From: Euptelea pleiosperma
Lineage: Eukaryota; Streptophyta; Magnoliopsida; Ranunculales; Eupteleaceae
NCBI GenBank assembly: GCA_035048495.1
Contig: CM068545.1
Coordinates: 45,626,450 to 45,690,449, forward strand
DNA: 64,000 nucleotides
Direction: 5' to 3'
Part shown: in pieces, positions 24,695 through 36,604 of the stretch
Layout: the number at the start of each line of letters is the position of its first letter
How positions within the stretch are numbered: the stretch's first letter is position 1
The notes under the pieces: model-generated
The model's database searches: none
What the model was told of the DNA's origin: nothing
The model's input: only the letters and a program-made list of their open reading frames with translations
Position numbers and translations under genes: made by a program

Positions 24695-27600
24695 GAGTCA
24701 AATTACGATGTCTGGATGCACAAAAGTCACTAGTTATAGGCTTCGGAATGTAACAAACAAACTGAGTCCAATTACAGACATTGACGCACGGATGGAGCAA
24801 ACTTGTTTCGATTGTCCCGAATCTTGTTCCAAGACTTTAAATGTGTTGAAACAATTGCAATGGAACAGATTGAGTCAAATTACGAGATCCGGTTGCGAAA
24901 AAGTCACTTGTTATAAGCTTAGGAGTGTAACGCACAAACTGAGTCCAATTATATCCATTGACGCACGAACGGAGCAAACTTGTTCCGACTGTCCCGAATC
25001 TTGTTCCAAGTCTTCAAATGTGTTAAAACAATTGTAATAGAAGATATTGAGTCAAATTACGAGGTCCAGTTGTGAAAAAGTCACTAGTTATTAGCTAAGG
25101 AATGTAACGCACAAACTGAGTCCAATTAGAGTCATAGACGTACGAATGGGGCAAACTTGTTCCGACAGTCCCGAATCTTGTTCAACACTTCAAATGTGTT
25201 AAAACAATTGTAATACAAGATATTGAGCCAAAATACGAAGTCCGGTTACGAAAAAGTCAGTAATTATAGGCTTAGGAATGTAACACCCAAACTGAGTCCA
25301 ATTAGAGACATTGACGAACGAATGGAGCAAACTTGTTCCGACTGTCCCGAATCTTTTTTCAACAGTTCAAATGTGTTAAAACAATTGTAATGGAAGATAT
25401 TGAGTCAAATTACGAGGTCCGGTTGTGCAAAAGTCACTAGTTATAAGCTTGGGAATGTAACGCACAAACTGAGTGCAATTGGAGTCATTTACGCACGAAT
25501 GGGGTAAACTTGTTCCGACAGTCCCTAATCTTGTTCCAACACATCAAATGCGTTAAAACAATTGTAATAGAAGATATTGAGTCAAATTACAGATTCCGAT
25601 TGCGAAAAAGTAAGTAATTATAGGCTTAGGAATGTAACACACAAATTGAGTCCAATTAGAGACATTGACGAACGGATGGAGCAAACTTCTTTCGACTGTC
25701 CCAAATCTTGTTCATACACTTCAAATGTGTTGAAACAATAGTAATGGAAGAGTTTGAGTCAAATTACAGGGTCCGGTTGCGAAAAAGTCACTAGTTATAG
25801 GCTTCGGAATGTAACACACAAACTGAGTCCAAATAGAGACATTGACGCACGGATGGAGCAAAATTGTTGCGACTGTCCCGAATCTTTCTTAAACACTTCA
25901 AATGTGTTGAAACAATAGTAATGGAAGAGTTTGAGTCAAATTACGATGTCCGGTTGCACAAAAGTCACTAGTTATAGGCTTCGGAATGTAACAACCAAAC
26001 TGAGTCCAATTAGAGTCATTGACGCACGGATGGAACAAACTTGTTTCAACTATCCCGATTCTTGTTCCAACACTTCAAATGTGTTAAAACAATTATAATA
26101 GAAGATATTGAGTCAAATTACGAAGTCCGATTGTGAAAAAGTCAATAACAAACTTGTTCCGATTGTCCCGAATCTTGTTCCAACACTTCAAATGTGTTGA
26201 AACAATTGCAATGGAAGAGATTGAGTCAAATTACGAGGTCCGGTTGTGCAAAACTCACTAGTTATAAGCTTTGGAATGTGACGCACAAACTGAGTCCAAT
26301 TAGAGTCATTGATGCACGAATGGGACAAACTTGTTCCTATAGTCCCGAATCTTGTTCTAACACTTCAAATGTGTTAAAACAATTCTAATAGAAGATATTG
26401 AGTGAAATTACGAAGTCTGGTTGCGAAAAAGTCAGTAATTATAGGCTTAGGAATGTAACACCCAATCTGAGTCCAATTAGAGACATTGACGAACGAATGG
26501 AGCAAACTTGTTCCGACTGTCCCGAATCTTTTTTCAACAGTTCAAATGTGTTGAAACAATTGTAATGGAAGATACTAAGTCAAATTACGAGATCCGGTTG
26601 TGCAAATGAAACTAGTTATAAGCTTGGGAATGTAACGCACAAACTGAGTCCAATTAGGGTCATTGACGCACGAATGCGGTAAACCTGTTCCGACAGTCCC
26701 GAATCTTGTTCCAATACTTCAAATGTGTTGAAACAATTGTAATAGAAGATATTGAGTCAAATTACGAAGTCCGATTGCGAAAAAGTAAGTAATTATAGGC
26801 TTAGGAATGTAACAAACAAATTGAGTCCAATTAAAGACGTTGACGAACGGATGGAGCAAACTTCTTCCGACTGTCCTAAATCTTGTTCCAACACTTCAAA
26901 TGTGTTGAAATAATAGTAATGGAAGAGTTTGAGTCAAATTATGAGGTCCGGTTGTGCAAAAGTCACTAGTTATAAGCTTGGGAATGTAACGCACAAACTG
27001 AGTGCGATTGGAGTCATTTACGCACGAATGGGGTAAACTTGTTCCGACAGTCCCTAATCTTGTTCCAACACATCAAATGCATTAAAACAATTGTAATAGA
27101 AGATATTGAGTCAAATTACAGATTCCGATTGCGAAAAAGTAAGTAATTATAGGCTTAGGAATGTAACACACAAATTAAGTCCAATTAGAGACATTGACGA
27201 ACGGATGGAGTAAACTTCTTTCGACTGTCCCAAATCTTGTTCATACACTTCAAATATGTTGAAACAATAGAAATGGAACAGTTAGAGTCAAATTATAGGG
27301 TCCGGTTGCGAAAAAGTCACTAGTTATAGGCTTCGGAATGTAACACACAAACTGAGTCCAAATAGAGACATTGACGCACGGATGGAGCAAAACTGTTGCG
27401 ACTGTCCCGAATCTTTCTCAAACACTTCAAATGTGTTGAAACAATAGTAATGGAAGAGTTTGAGTCAAATTACGAGGTTCGGTTGCACAAAAGTCACTAG
27501 TTATAGGCTTCGGAATGTAACAAATAAACTGAGTCCAATTAGAGACATTGACGCACGGATGGAGCAAACATGTTTCGATTGTCCCGAATCTTGTTCCAAG

Positions 27601-30474
27601 ACTTTAAATGTGTTGAAACAATTGCAATGGAACAGATTGAGTCAAATTACGAGATCCGGTTGCGAAAAAGTCACTTGTTATAAGCTTAGGAGTGTAACGC
27701 ACAAACTGAGTCCAATTATAGCCATTGACGCACGAACGGAGCAAACTTGTTCCGACTGTCCCGAATCTTGTTCCAAGTCTTCAAATTTGTTAAAAACAAT
27801 TGTAATAGAAGATATTGAGTCAAATTACGAGGTCCGGTTGTGAAAAAGTCACTAGTTATAAGCTAAGGAATGTAACGCACAAACTGAGTCCAATTAGAGT
27901 CATTGACGCACGAATTGGGCAAACTTGTTCCGACAGTCCCGAATCTTGTTCAACACTTCAAATGTGTTAAAACAATTGTAATACAAGATATTGAGCCAAA
28001 ATACGAAGTCCGGTTACGAAAAAGTCAGTAATTATAGGCTTAGGAATGTAACACCCAAACTGAGTCCAATTAGAGACATTGACGAACAAATGGAGCAAAC
28101 TTGTTCCGACTGTCCCGAATCTTTTTTCAACACTTCAAATGTGTTAAAACAATTGTAATGGAAGATATTGAGTCAAATTACGTGGTCCGGTTGTGCAAAA
28201 GTCACTAGTTATAAGCTTGGGAATGTAACGCACAAACTGAGTGCCATTGGAGTCATTTACGCACGAATAGGGTAAACTTGTTCCGACAGTCCCTAATCTT
28301 GTTCCAACACATCAAATGCGTTAAAACAATTGTAATAGAAGATATTGAGTCAAATTACAGATTCCGATTGCGAAAAAGTAAGTAATTATAGGCTTAGGAA
28401 TGTAACACACAAATTAAGTCCAATTAGAGACATTGACGAACGGATGGAGCAAACTTCTTTCGACTGTCCCAAATCTTGTTCATACACTTCAAATGTGTTG
28501 AAACAATAGTAATGGAAGAGTTTGAGTAAAATTACGATGTCCGGTTGCACAAAAGTCACTAGTTATAGGCTTCGGAATGTAACAACCAAACTGAGTCCAA
28601 TTAGAGTCATTGACGCACGGATGGAACAAAGTTGTTTCAACTATCCCGATTCTTGTTCCAACACTTCAAATGTGTTAAAACAATTATAATAGAAGATATT
28701 GAGTCAAATTACGAAGTCCGGTTGTGAAAAAGTTAATAACAAACTTGTTCCAATTGTCCCGAATCTTGTTCCAACACTTCAAATGTGTTGAAACAATTAC
28801 AATGGAAGAGATTGAGTCAAATTACGAGGTCCGGTTGTGCAAAACTCACTAGTTATAAGCTTTGGAATGTGACGCACAAACTGAGTCCAATTAGAGTCAT
28901 TGATGAACGAATGGGACAAACTTGTTCCTATAGTCCCGAAACTTGTTCTAACACTTCAAATGTGTTAAAATAATTCTAATAGAAGATATTGAGTGAAATT
29001 ACGAAGTCTGGTTGCGAAAAAGTCAGTAATTATAGGATTAGGAATGTAACACCCAATCTGAGTCCAATTAGAGACATTGACGAACGAATGGAGCAAACTT
29101 GTTCCGACTGTCCCGAATCTTTTTTCAACAGTTCAAATGTGTTGAAACAATTGTAATGGAAGATACTAAGTCAAATTACGAGATCCGGTTGTGCAAATGA
29201 AACTAGTTATAAGCTTGGGAATGTAACGCACAAACTGAGTCCAATTAGGGTCATTGACGCACGAATGCGGTAAACCTGTTCCGACAGTCCCGAATCTTGT
29301 TCCAACACTTCAAATGTGTTGAAACAATTGTAATAGAAGATATTAAGTCAAATTACGAAGTCCGATTGCGAAAAAGTAAGTAATTATAGGCTTAGGAATG
29401 TAACAAACAAATTGAGTCCAATTAAAGACGTTGACGAACGGATGGAGCAAACTTCTTCCGACTGTCCTAAATCTTGTTCCAACACTTCAAATGTGTTGAA
29501 ACAATAGTAATGGAAGAGTTTGAGTCAAATTACGGGGTCCGGTTGCGAAAAAGTCACTAGTTATAGGCTTCGGAATGTAACACACAAACTGAGTCCAATT
29601 AGTGACATTGACGCACGGATGGAGCAAAATTGTTTCGACTGTCCCGAATCTTTTTCAAACACTGCAAATGTGTTGAAACATTAGTAATAGAAGAGTTTGA
29701 GTCAAATTACGAGGTCCGGTTGCACAAAAGTCACTAGTTATAGGCTTCGGAATGTAACAAACAAACTGAGTCCAATTAGAGACATTGACGCACGGATGGA
29801 GCAAACTTGTTTCGATTGTCCCGAATCTTGTTCCAATACTTTAAATGTGTTGAAACAATTGCAATGGAACAGATTGAGTCAAATTACGAGATCCGATTGC
29901 GAAAAAGTCACTTGTTATAAGCTTAGGAGTGTAACGCACAAACTGAGTCCAATTATAGCCATTGACGCACGAACGGAGCAAACTTGTTCCGACTGTCCCG
30001 AATCTTGTTCCAAGTCTTCAAATGTGTTAAAACAATTGTAATAGAAGATATTGAGTCAAATTACGAGGTCCGGTTGTGAAAAAGTCACTAGTTATAAGCT
30101 AAGGAATGTAACGCACAAACTGAGTCCAATTAGAGTCATTGACGCATGAATGGGGCAAACTTGTTCCGACAGTCCTGAATCTTGTTCAACACTTCAAATG
30201 TGTTAAAACAATTGTAATACAAGATATTGAGCCAAAATACGAAGTCCGGTTACGAAAAAGTCAGTAATTATAGGCTTAGGAATGTAACACCCAAACTGAG
30301 TCCAATTAGAGACATTGACGAACGAATGGAGCAAACTTGTTCCGACAGTCCCGAATCTTGTTCCAACACATCAAATGCGTTAAAACAATTGTAATAGAAG
30401 ATATTGAGTCAAATTACAGATTCCGATTGCGAAAAAGTAAGTAATTATAGGCTTAGGAATGTAACACACAAATT
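24695..30474 (+). repeat. Mosaic satellite upstream of the LINE insertions
   Basis: Continuous monomers with changing order. Deleted monomers lie at 26110 and 28701. A chimeric monomer at about 26,915-26,960 joins an m8-like left side (gaaataatagtaatgg) to an m6-like right side (gaggtccggttgtgc). The block from about 26,947 to 29,330 is repeated on the other side of the LINEs at 40,553-42,935. No gene is seen. Confidence 0.88.
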
Positions 30475-30492
30475 GAGTCCAATTAGAGACAT
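30475..30492 (+). repeat. Target-site duplication, 5' copy (LINE 1)
   Basis: The 18 bp gagtccaattagagacat ends where satellite sequence stops. An identical copy follows the poly-A tail at 32,633. Removing the insert and one copy restores an uninterrupted satellite monomer. Confidence 0.93.
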
Positions 30493-32549
30493 ATGTCCAA
30501 TCAGCAGCAACCCTTAATGAAACTTTGCTCCTCTTTAAGGCTATCACAGGACTTGAAGCCAACCGAACTAAGAGTACTTTTTTCAGTTCTGGCCTTGATG
30601 ATGCTACCAAGGCAGAGATCATTGATATCCTGGGGTTTCCAGAAGGGAGTATCCCTATCAGATACTTGGGCTTACCGCTGATATCTTCTAGGCTGTCGGC
30701 TATGGACTGTCAACCATTGCTTGATAGAATTACATCGCGTTTTCAATCTTGGAAAGGCAAGTTCCTATCTTATGCGGGGCGACTGGAATTGATTAAGTCG
30801 GTACTTCACAGTATTCAGCTATATTGGAGCTCTTGTTTCATCCTACCCATCTTCATTATTCAGAAAATTGAACGTCTCTGTGCACGATTTCTATGGGGAG
30901 GGCCTGAACTCCATAAGAAATCCCACAATATTGCATGGAAGCAAATATGTTGCCCTCAAAAAGAAGGTGGCCTTGGACTTAAAAATCTAAGGGAATGGAA
31001 TAGAGCTGCGATCCTTCGGCATACTTTCTCTATTGCTTCCAAACAAGATAATTTATGGGTGCATTGGACTTGGTCCAATAAGATAAAAGATAAGCAATTT
31101 TGGACTATGGCTATCCCCCAAGAATGCTCATGGATATGGCGGAAGGTCCTTGAAGCTCGATCTCAAGCCAGCACGTTGATTGTACATCTTATTGGGGATG
31201 GCTGCAACACTTCCCTTTGGCACGATCCTTGGCATCCTAAAGGAATTCTGATTGAGACCTTCAAACGTAATTCACGTTTTGACAATAGACTAAATCTTTT
31301 CGACAAAGTTTCGTCTCTTATTGTTAATGGCCTATGGTCTAGTCCCCAAGCCCATACGGAAGAATTGGACCAAGTTTGGAGCAATCTTGCTGAAGTGGAT
31401 ATCGACCCTTTAATGCCTCGTGATGATGTTATATGGAAACCATCGCAATCAGGGATGTTCTCTCTAGCTTCAGCATATGACGCTATCCGTTTTTGTCAAG
31501 CTAAGGTGGACTGGTGTGATATAGTTTGGGGCAAATATACTATTCCTAGGCATAGCTTTATTTCATGGCTTGCTTTGAAGGGTGGCCTGCTCACCAAAGA
31601 CAAACCTCAGATTCGTCGTGTGATGAATGATATTACTTGCATTTTTTGCCGGCAAGCGGAAGAAAGCATCAAACATCTCTTTTTCGACTGTCCCTACACG
31701 ATGTACATATGGTCCCAAGTCCTCAAGATATCTCGTTATAACAGAATAGTGGCGCCGTCGGATATTGAAGCCCAATGGATTCTTAAGAACCTTGCTGGAT
31801 CAGAAGCTCTAACTCAAGTTTTGAAAATAGCTTTCAATGCTACCGTGTACATGATTTGGCGAGAACGGAATATGAGAGTGTTTCGGAACATTCTCCTTCC
31901 CAAGGAGTCTCTTCTTCATCAGATCTTAGGAATTACTAGAGCTAAATTCCATTCAAAAGAACTTAAAGTGGTCGATACTCCCCGGAACAGGGAATTTTTT
32001 AGCTCTTGGAGAATCACTACCTCATTTTTCCATGCTGTTCCAATTCTTTGTCATTGGAATGCCCCTCAGCCCAACATTTGGCTTCTTAATACAGACGGGT
32101 CTATGCGAGATCACTCTGCTGGTTTTGGTGGCCTATTGAGAGATCACCATGGTATGGCGCCTATTGCTTTTTCAGGAGGTAGTCCTAAAGTCTCTGTTAT
32201 TTTCCATGAGCTCCAAGCAATCTCCATAGGCCTGGATCTTGCCATCTCTAGAGGTATTACTTCTATACTTGTTGCTTCAGACTCGGCCCAAGCCGTTGGG
32301 GTCATCAAAGGCACTTTGAGCATCCCTTGGCGTACTCGCAAGTTGGTTCTGGATATACAGCTTCGTCGCTCCACATTTGAAGCCTTTGAGATTTCTCATG
32401 TGTTTAGGGAGACTAACAGAGCAGCTGATTTTCTTGCCAATCTTGATCATACTATTGGTTGTAATTTTTTACTTCCAATCTCCTTTTCTATAGACCTTTT
32501 AGCCATCATTCATGATGATGCTTCAGGTCGTTTGTATCACAGATCTTGA
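30493..32549 (+). CDS. LINE ORF2 C-terminal fragment (RT thumb, zf-RVT, RNase H), 5'-truncated
   Basis: One frame stays open from the 5' junction (gtc codon at 30,495) to TGA at 32,547. No genuine ATG start exists, and the frame even runs back into satellite to 30,477. Numbering from the Leu codon at 30,525: residues 1-160 match the end of plant LINE reverse transcriptase (RYLGLPL at 46-52, LSYAGRL at 81-87, KEGGLGL at 146-152). A zf-RVT-type region lies at about 300-395, with Cys372, Cys375, His384 and Cys389 (C-x2-C-x8-H-x4-C). RNase H spans about 520-645 with the acidic set Asp524 (NTDGS), Glu562 (HELQAI), Asp586 (ASDSAQA) and Asp635 (NRAADF). In a full element this region would degrade the RNA strand during reverse transcription. 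The catalytic RT motif (YADD-type) is absent, so autonomous retrotransposition is impossible. Expression is not implied. Confidence 0.93.
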
Positions 32550-32597
32550 TTTTTCTTAAGGTCAGGTAGGGGTCCGCCTAACCCCAAGCTTAAATCC

Positions 32598-32598
<1 letters not shown>
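32550..32598 (+). other. LINE 1 3' UTR
   Basis: A short A-tail-proximal segment. It contains a stretch from gtcaggtaggggtccgcc through ccccaagctta that is nearly identical in LINE 2 (33,706-33,738). Ggggt and acccc within it could form a 5 bp stem with a 7 nt loop. Conservation of this stretch between two otherwise diverged copies fits a 3' end recognised by the element's reverse transcriptase, which is an inference. Confidence 0.7.

Positions 32599-32632
<34 letters not shown>
32599..32632 (+). other. Poly-A tail of LINE 1 (34 A)
   Basis: An uninterrupted A run between the 3' UTR and the downstream target-site duplication. It is the hallmark of retrotransposition through an RNA intermediate. 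Confidence 0.95.
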
Positions 32633-32635
<3 letters not shown>

Positions 32636-32650
32636 TCCAATTAGAGACAT
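32633..32650 (+). repeat. Target-site duplication, 3' copy (LINE 1)
   Basis: The 18 bp gagtccaattagagacat is identical to 30,475-30,492. Satellite resumes in phase with tgacgaacgg. Confidence 0.93.
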
Positions 32651-33060
32651 TGACGAACGGATGAAGCAAACTTCTTTCGACTGTCCCAAATCTTGTTCAT
32701 ACACTTCAAATGTGTTGAAACAATAGTAATGGAAGAGTTTGAGTCAAATTACAGGGTCCGGTTGCGAAAAAGTCACTAGTTATAGGCTTCGGAATGTAAC
32801 ACACAAACTGAGTCCAAATAGAGACATTGACGCACGGATGGAGCAAAATTGTTGCGACTGTCCCGAATCTTTCTCAAACACTTCAAATATGTTGAAACAA
32901 TAGTAATGGAAGAGTTTGAGTCAAATTACGATGTCCGGTTGCACAAAAGTCACTAGTTATAGGCTTCGGAATGTAACAACCAAACTGAGTCCAATTAGAG
33001 TCATTGACGCACGGATGGAACAAACTTGTTTCAACTATCCCGATTCTTGTTTCAACACTT
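32633..33060 (+). repeat. Satellite between the two LINEs
   Basis: 428 bp of normal monomers (m7-m8-m9-like, then the tttcaactatcccgattc type) in the same orientation as the rest. It contains no gene. It ends at ttcaacactt, where LINE 2 begins. Confidence 0.93.
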
Positions 33061-33694
33061 TCAGCAAGTTCTTGATGCTACTCGGACAAGACTCTATTCT
33101 AAGGAGCTTAAAGTGGAAGATAACGCCCGGAACAGAGAATTTTTTGCTTCTTGGGAAATTTCCGTAGCTTTTTCTCATAGTACACCTACCCCCTGCCAAT
33201 GGACAGCTCCTTGTCATGGCTCTTGGATTCTTAATACAGATGGATCTATGCGAGATCATTCTGCAGGTTATGGCGGTATTTTAAGAGATAATCATGGATC
33301 GGCTCTCATAGCTTTTGCGGGTGGGAGTCCAAAAATTTCAGTCATATTTCATGAGCTTCAAGCCATTTCAGTTGGTCTTACTTTAGCTCTTGATTGTGGC
33401 TTAACCTCCATTCAGATTGCTTCCGATTCGGCTCAAGCAGTGGGAGTTATTAAAGGCACTATGACTATCCCATGGAAAGCTCGAACAATTGTTTGGTCAA
33501 TACACCAAATTCGGACTGCCTTTACTTCTTTTGAAATTTACCATGTTTTTAGAGAAGTTAACAGGGCAGCGGATCTCCTAGCCACTATGGTCCATTCTAA
33601 CAATTGTATTTTCTTGCTTCCTTCTTCCTTTCCACCCGACCTTGTTAACATTCTGTTCGAGGATGCTTCAGGTCGTTTGTATTTCAGGACTTGA
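33061..33694 (+). pseudogene. LINE ORF2 fragment: RNase H domain, 5'-truncated
   Basis: The frame is open from satellite at 33,026 (a TTG codon) through the junction to TGA at 33,692. The first 12 residues are satellite-derived and not part of the LINE. With numbering from 33,026, RNase H carries Asp72 (NTDGS), Glu110 (HELQAI), Asp134 (ASDSAQA) and Asp183 (NRAADL), so all four acidic positions are retained. The C-terminus ends ASGRLYFRT, against ASGRLYHRS in LINE 1. RT and zf-RVT regions are absent. No promoter or ATG at the proper place is visible, so this is a retrotransposon remnant and not a host gene. Confidence 0.9.
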
Positions 33695-33756
33695 TTATTC
33701 TTAAAGTCAGGTAGGGGTCCGCCTAACCCCAAGCTTAACCTTCAAAAAAAAAAAAA
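33695..33756 (+). other. LINE 2 3' UTR and A tail
   Basis: It shares the core gtcaggtaggggtccgcc and the following taaccccaagctta with LINE 1, then has 13 A residues. The final A residues may partly be satellite, because the monomer itself reads gaaacaattg at this point. Confidence 0.75.
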
Positions 33757-35014
33757 CAATTGCAATGGAACAGATTGAGTCAAATTACAAGATCCGGTTG
33801 CGAAAAAGTCACTTGTTATAAGCTTAGGAGTGTAACGCACAAACTGAGTCCAATTATAGCCATTGACGCACGAACGGAGCAAACTTGTTCCGACTGTCCC
33901 GAATCTTGTTCCAAGTCTTCAAATGTGTTAAAACAATTGTAATAGAAGATATTGAGTCAAATTACGAGGTCCGGTTGTGAAAAAGTCACTAGTTATAAGC
34001 TAAGGAATGTAACGCACAAACTGAGTCCAATTAGAGTCATTGACGCACGAATGTGGCAAACTTGTTCCGACAGTCCCAAATCTTGTTCAACACTTCAAAT
34101 GTGTTAAAACAATTGTAATACAAGATATTGAGCCAAAATACGAAGTCCGGTTACGAAAAAGTCAGTAATTATAGGCTTAGGAATGTAACACCCAAACTGA
34201 GTCCAATTAGAGACATTGACGAACGAATGGAGCAAACTTGTTCCGACTGTCCCGAATCTTTTTTCAACAGTTCAAATGTGTTAAAACAATTGTAATGGAA
34301 GATATTGAGTCAAATTACGAGGTCCGGTTGTGCAAAAGTCACTAGTTATAAGCTTGGGAATGTAACGCACAAACTGAGTGCAATTGGAGTCATTTACGCA
34401 CGAATGGGGTAAACTTGTTCTGACAGTCCCTAATCTTGTTCCAACACATCAAATGCGTTAAAACAATTGTAATAGAAGATATTGAGTCAAATTACAGATT
34501 TCGATTGCGAAAAAGTAAGTAATTATAGGCTTAGGAATGTAACACACAAATTGAGTCCAATTAGAGACATTGACGAACGGATGGAGCAAACTTCTTTCGA
34601 CTGTCCCAAATCTTGTTCATACACTTCAAATGTGTTGAAACAATAGTAATGGAAGAGTTTGAGTCAAATTACAGGGTCCGGTTGCGAAAAAGTCACTAGT
34701 TATAGGCTTCGGAATGTAACACACAAACTGAGTCCAAATAGAGACATTGACGCACGGATGGAGCAAAACTGTTGCGACTGTCCCGAATCTTTCTCAAACA
34801 CTTCAAATGTGTTGAAACAATAGTAGTGGAAGAGTTTGAGTCAAATTACGATGTCCGGTTGCACAAAAGTCACTAGTTATAGGCTTCGGAATGTAACAAA
34901 CAAACTGAGTCCAATTAGAGACATTGACGCATGGATGGAGCAAACTTGTTTCGATTGTCCCGATCCTTGTTCCAAGACTTTAAATGTGTTGAAACAATTG
35001 CAATGGAATAGATT
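33757..35014 (+). repeat. Satellite downstream of LINE 2
   Basis: Monomers in the order m1 (from caattgcaatgg), m2, m3, m6, m7, m8, m9, in 7-mer form without the m4-m5 pair. One private change is attacaagatcc near 33,786. From 34,924 the sequence aligns to window position 1. No gene is seen. Confidence 0.9.
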
Positions 35015-36604
35015 GAGTCAAATTACGAGATCCGGTTGCGAAAAAGTCACTTGTTATAAGCTTAGGAGTGTAACGCACAAACTGAGTCCAATTATAGTCA
35101 TTGACGCACGAACGGAGCAAACTTGTTTCGACTGTCCCGAATCTTGTTCCAAGTCTTCAAATGTGTTAAATCAATTGTAATAGAAGATATTGAGTCAAAT
35201 TACGAGGTCCAGTTGTGAAAAAGTCACTAGTTATAAGCTAAGGAATGTAACGCACAAACTGAGTCCAATTAGAGTCATTGACGCACGAATGGGGCAAACT
35301 TGTTCCGACAGTCCCGAATCTTGTTCAACACTTCAAATGTGTTAAAACAATTGTCATACAAGATATTGAGCCAAAATACGAAGTCCGGATACGAAAAAGT
35401 CAAGAATTATAGGCTTAGGAATGTAACACCCAAACTGAGTCCAATTAGAGACATTGACGAACGAATGGAGCAAACTTGTTCCGACTGTCCCGAATCTTGT
35501 TCCAAGTCTTCAAATGTGTTAAAACAATTGTAATAGAAGATATTGAGTCAAATTACGAGGTCCGGTTGTGAAAAAGTCACTAGTTATAAGCTAAGGAATG
35601 TAACGCACAAACTGAGTCCAATTAGAGTCATTGACGCACGAATGGGGCAAACTTGTTCCGACAATCCCGAATCTTGTTCAACACTTCAAATGTGTTAAAA
35701 CAATTGTAATACAAGATATTGAGCCAAAATACGAAGTCCGGATACGAAAAAGTCAGTAATTATAGGCTTAGGAATGTAACACCCAAACTGAGTCCAATTA
35801 GAGACATTGACGAACGAATGGAGCAAACTTGTTCCGACTGTCCCGAATCTTTTTTCAACAGTTCAAATGTGTTAAAACAATTGTAATGAAACATATTGAG
35901 TCAAATTACAAGGTCCGGTTGTGCAAAAGTCACTAGTTATAAGCTTGGGAATGTAACGCACAAACTGAGTGCAATTGGAGTCATTTACGCACGAATGGGG
36001 TAAACTTGTTCCGACAGTCCCGAATCTTGTTCCAACACATCAAATGCGTTAAAACAATTGTAATAGAAGATATTGAGTCAAATTATGGATTCGGATTGCG
36101 AAAAAGTAAGTAATTATAGGCTTAGGAATGTAACACACAAATTGACTCCAATTAGAGACATTGACGAACGGATGGAGCAAACTTCTTTCGACTGTCCCAA
36201 ATCTTGTTCATTATTTCAAATGTGTTGAAACAATAGTAATGGAAGAGTTTGAGTCAAATTACAGGGTCCGGTTGCGAAAAAGTCACTAGTTATAGGCTTC
36301 GGAATGTAACACACAAACTGAGTCCAAATAGAGACATTGACGCACGGATGGACCAAAATTGTTACGACTGTCCCGAATCTTTCTCAAACACTTAAAATGT
36401 GTTGAAACAATAGTAATGGAAGAGTTTGAGTCAAATTACGATGTCCGGTTGCACAAAAGTCACTGGTTATAGGCTTCGGAATGTAACAAACAAACTGAGT
36501 CCAATTAGAGACATTGACGCACGGCGGGAGCAAACTTGTTTCGATTGTCCCGAATCTTGTTCCAAGACTTTAAATGTGTTGAAACAATTGCAATGGAACA
36601 GATT
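35015..36604 (+). repeat. Isolated 9-mer HOR copy
   Basis: A complete 1,590 bp unit including the m4-m5 pair, about 21 kb beyond the end of the regular array. It aligns with 92-1,681 at a constant offset of 34,923 and shares private variants (gcatggatgg, gatccttg, taaatcaattg, ggatacg in m3). After 36,605 it continues m1, m2, m3 but then drops the second pair (tttttcaatagt near 37,090) and returns to the mosaic form. Confidence 0.9.

Larger units (their letters stand above)
30493..32632 (+). mobile_element. LINE 1: 5'-truncated plant L1-type non-LTR retrotransposon
   Basis: A 2,140 bp insert unrelated to the satellite, flanked by an 18 bp target-site duplication and ending in 34 A residues (32,599-32,632). 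It holds the 3' part of ORF2: end of the reverse transcriptase, a zinc-knuckle-like region and RNase H. A 3' UTR of about 49 bp follows. It lacks a 5' UTR, ORF1, the endonuclease and the RT catalytic core, so it is a dead-on-arrival copy made by incomplete target-primed reverse transcription. The perfect duplication, long A tail and uninterrupted reading frame argue for a recent insertion. It lies in the + orientation, like LINE 2. Confidence 0.96.
33061..33756 (+). mobile_element. LINE 2: short 5'-truncated L1-type fragment without target-site duplication
   Basis: A 696 bp insert homologous to the last third of LINE 1: a linker, complete RNase H, the same 3' UTR core and a 13-base A run (33,744-33,756). 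The left flank is the satellite type tttcaactatcccgattc. The right flank (caattgcaatggaacag) belongs to the m9/m1 type. No duplicated flank is present, and roughly 11-14 bp of monomer between the two flanks is missing. The protein differs from LINE 1 at many positions, so it is not a local duplicate but an independent insertion of a related subfamily. Confidence 0.92.

Noticed and set aside
30493..30681. 62-codon frame overlapping the LINE 5' end, and minus-strand frames inside both LINEs
   Set aside because: They lie in other frames of the LINE ORF2 remnant, which has clear RT, zf-RVT and RNase H similarity. These are shadows.
30493..33756. LTR retrotransposon or centromere-specific Ty3/gypsy (CRM-type) element
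   Set aside because: No LTRs, integrase, protease or primer-binding site. Poly-A tails and 5' truncation indicate non-LTR elements.
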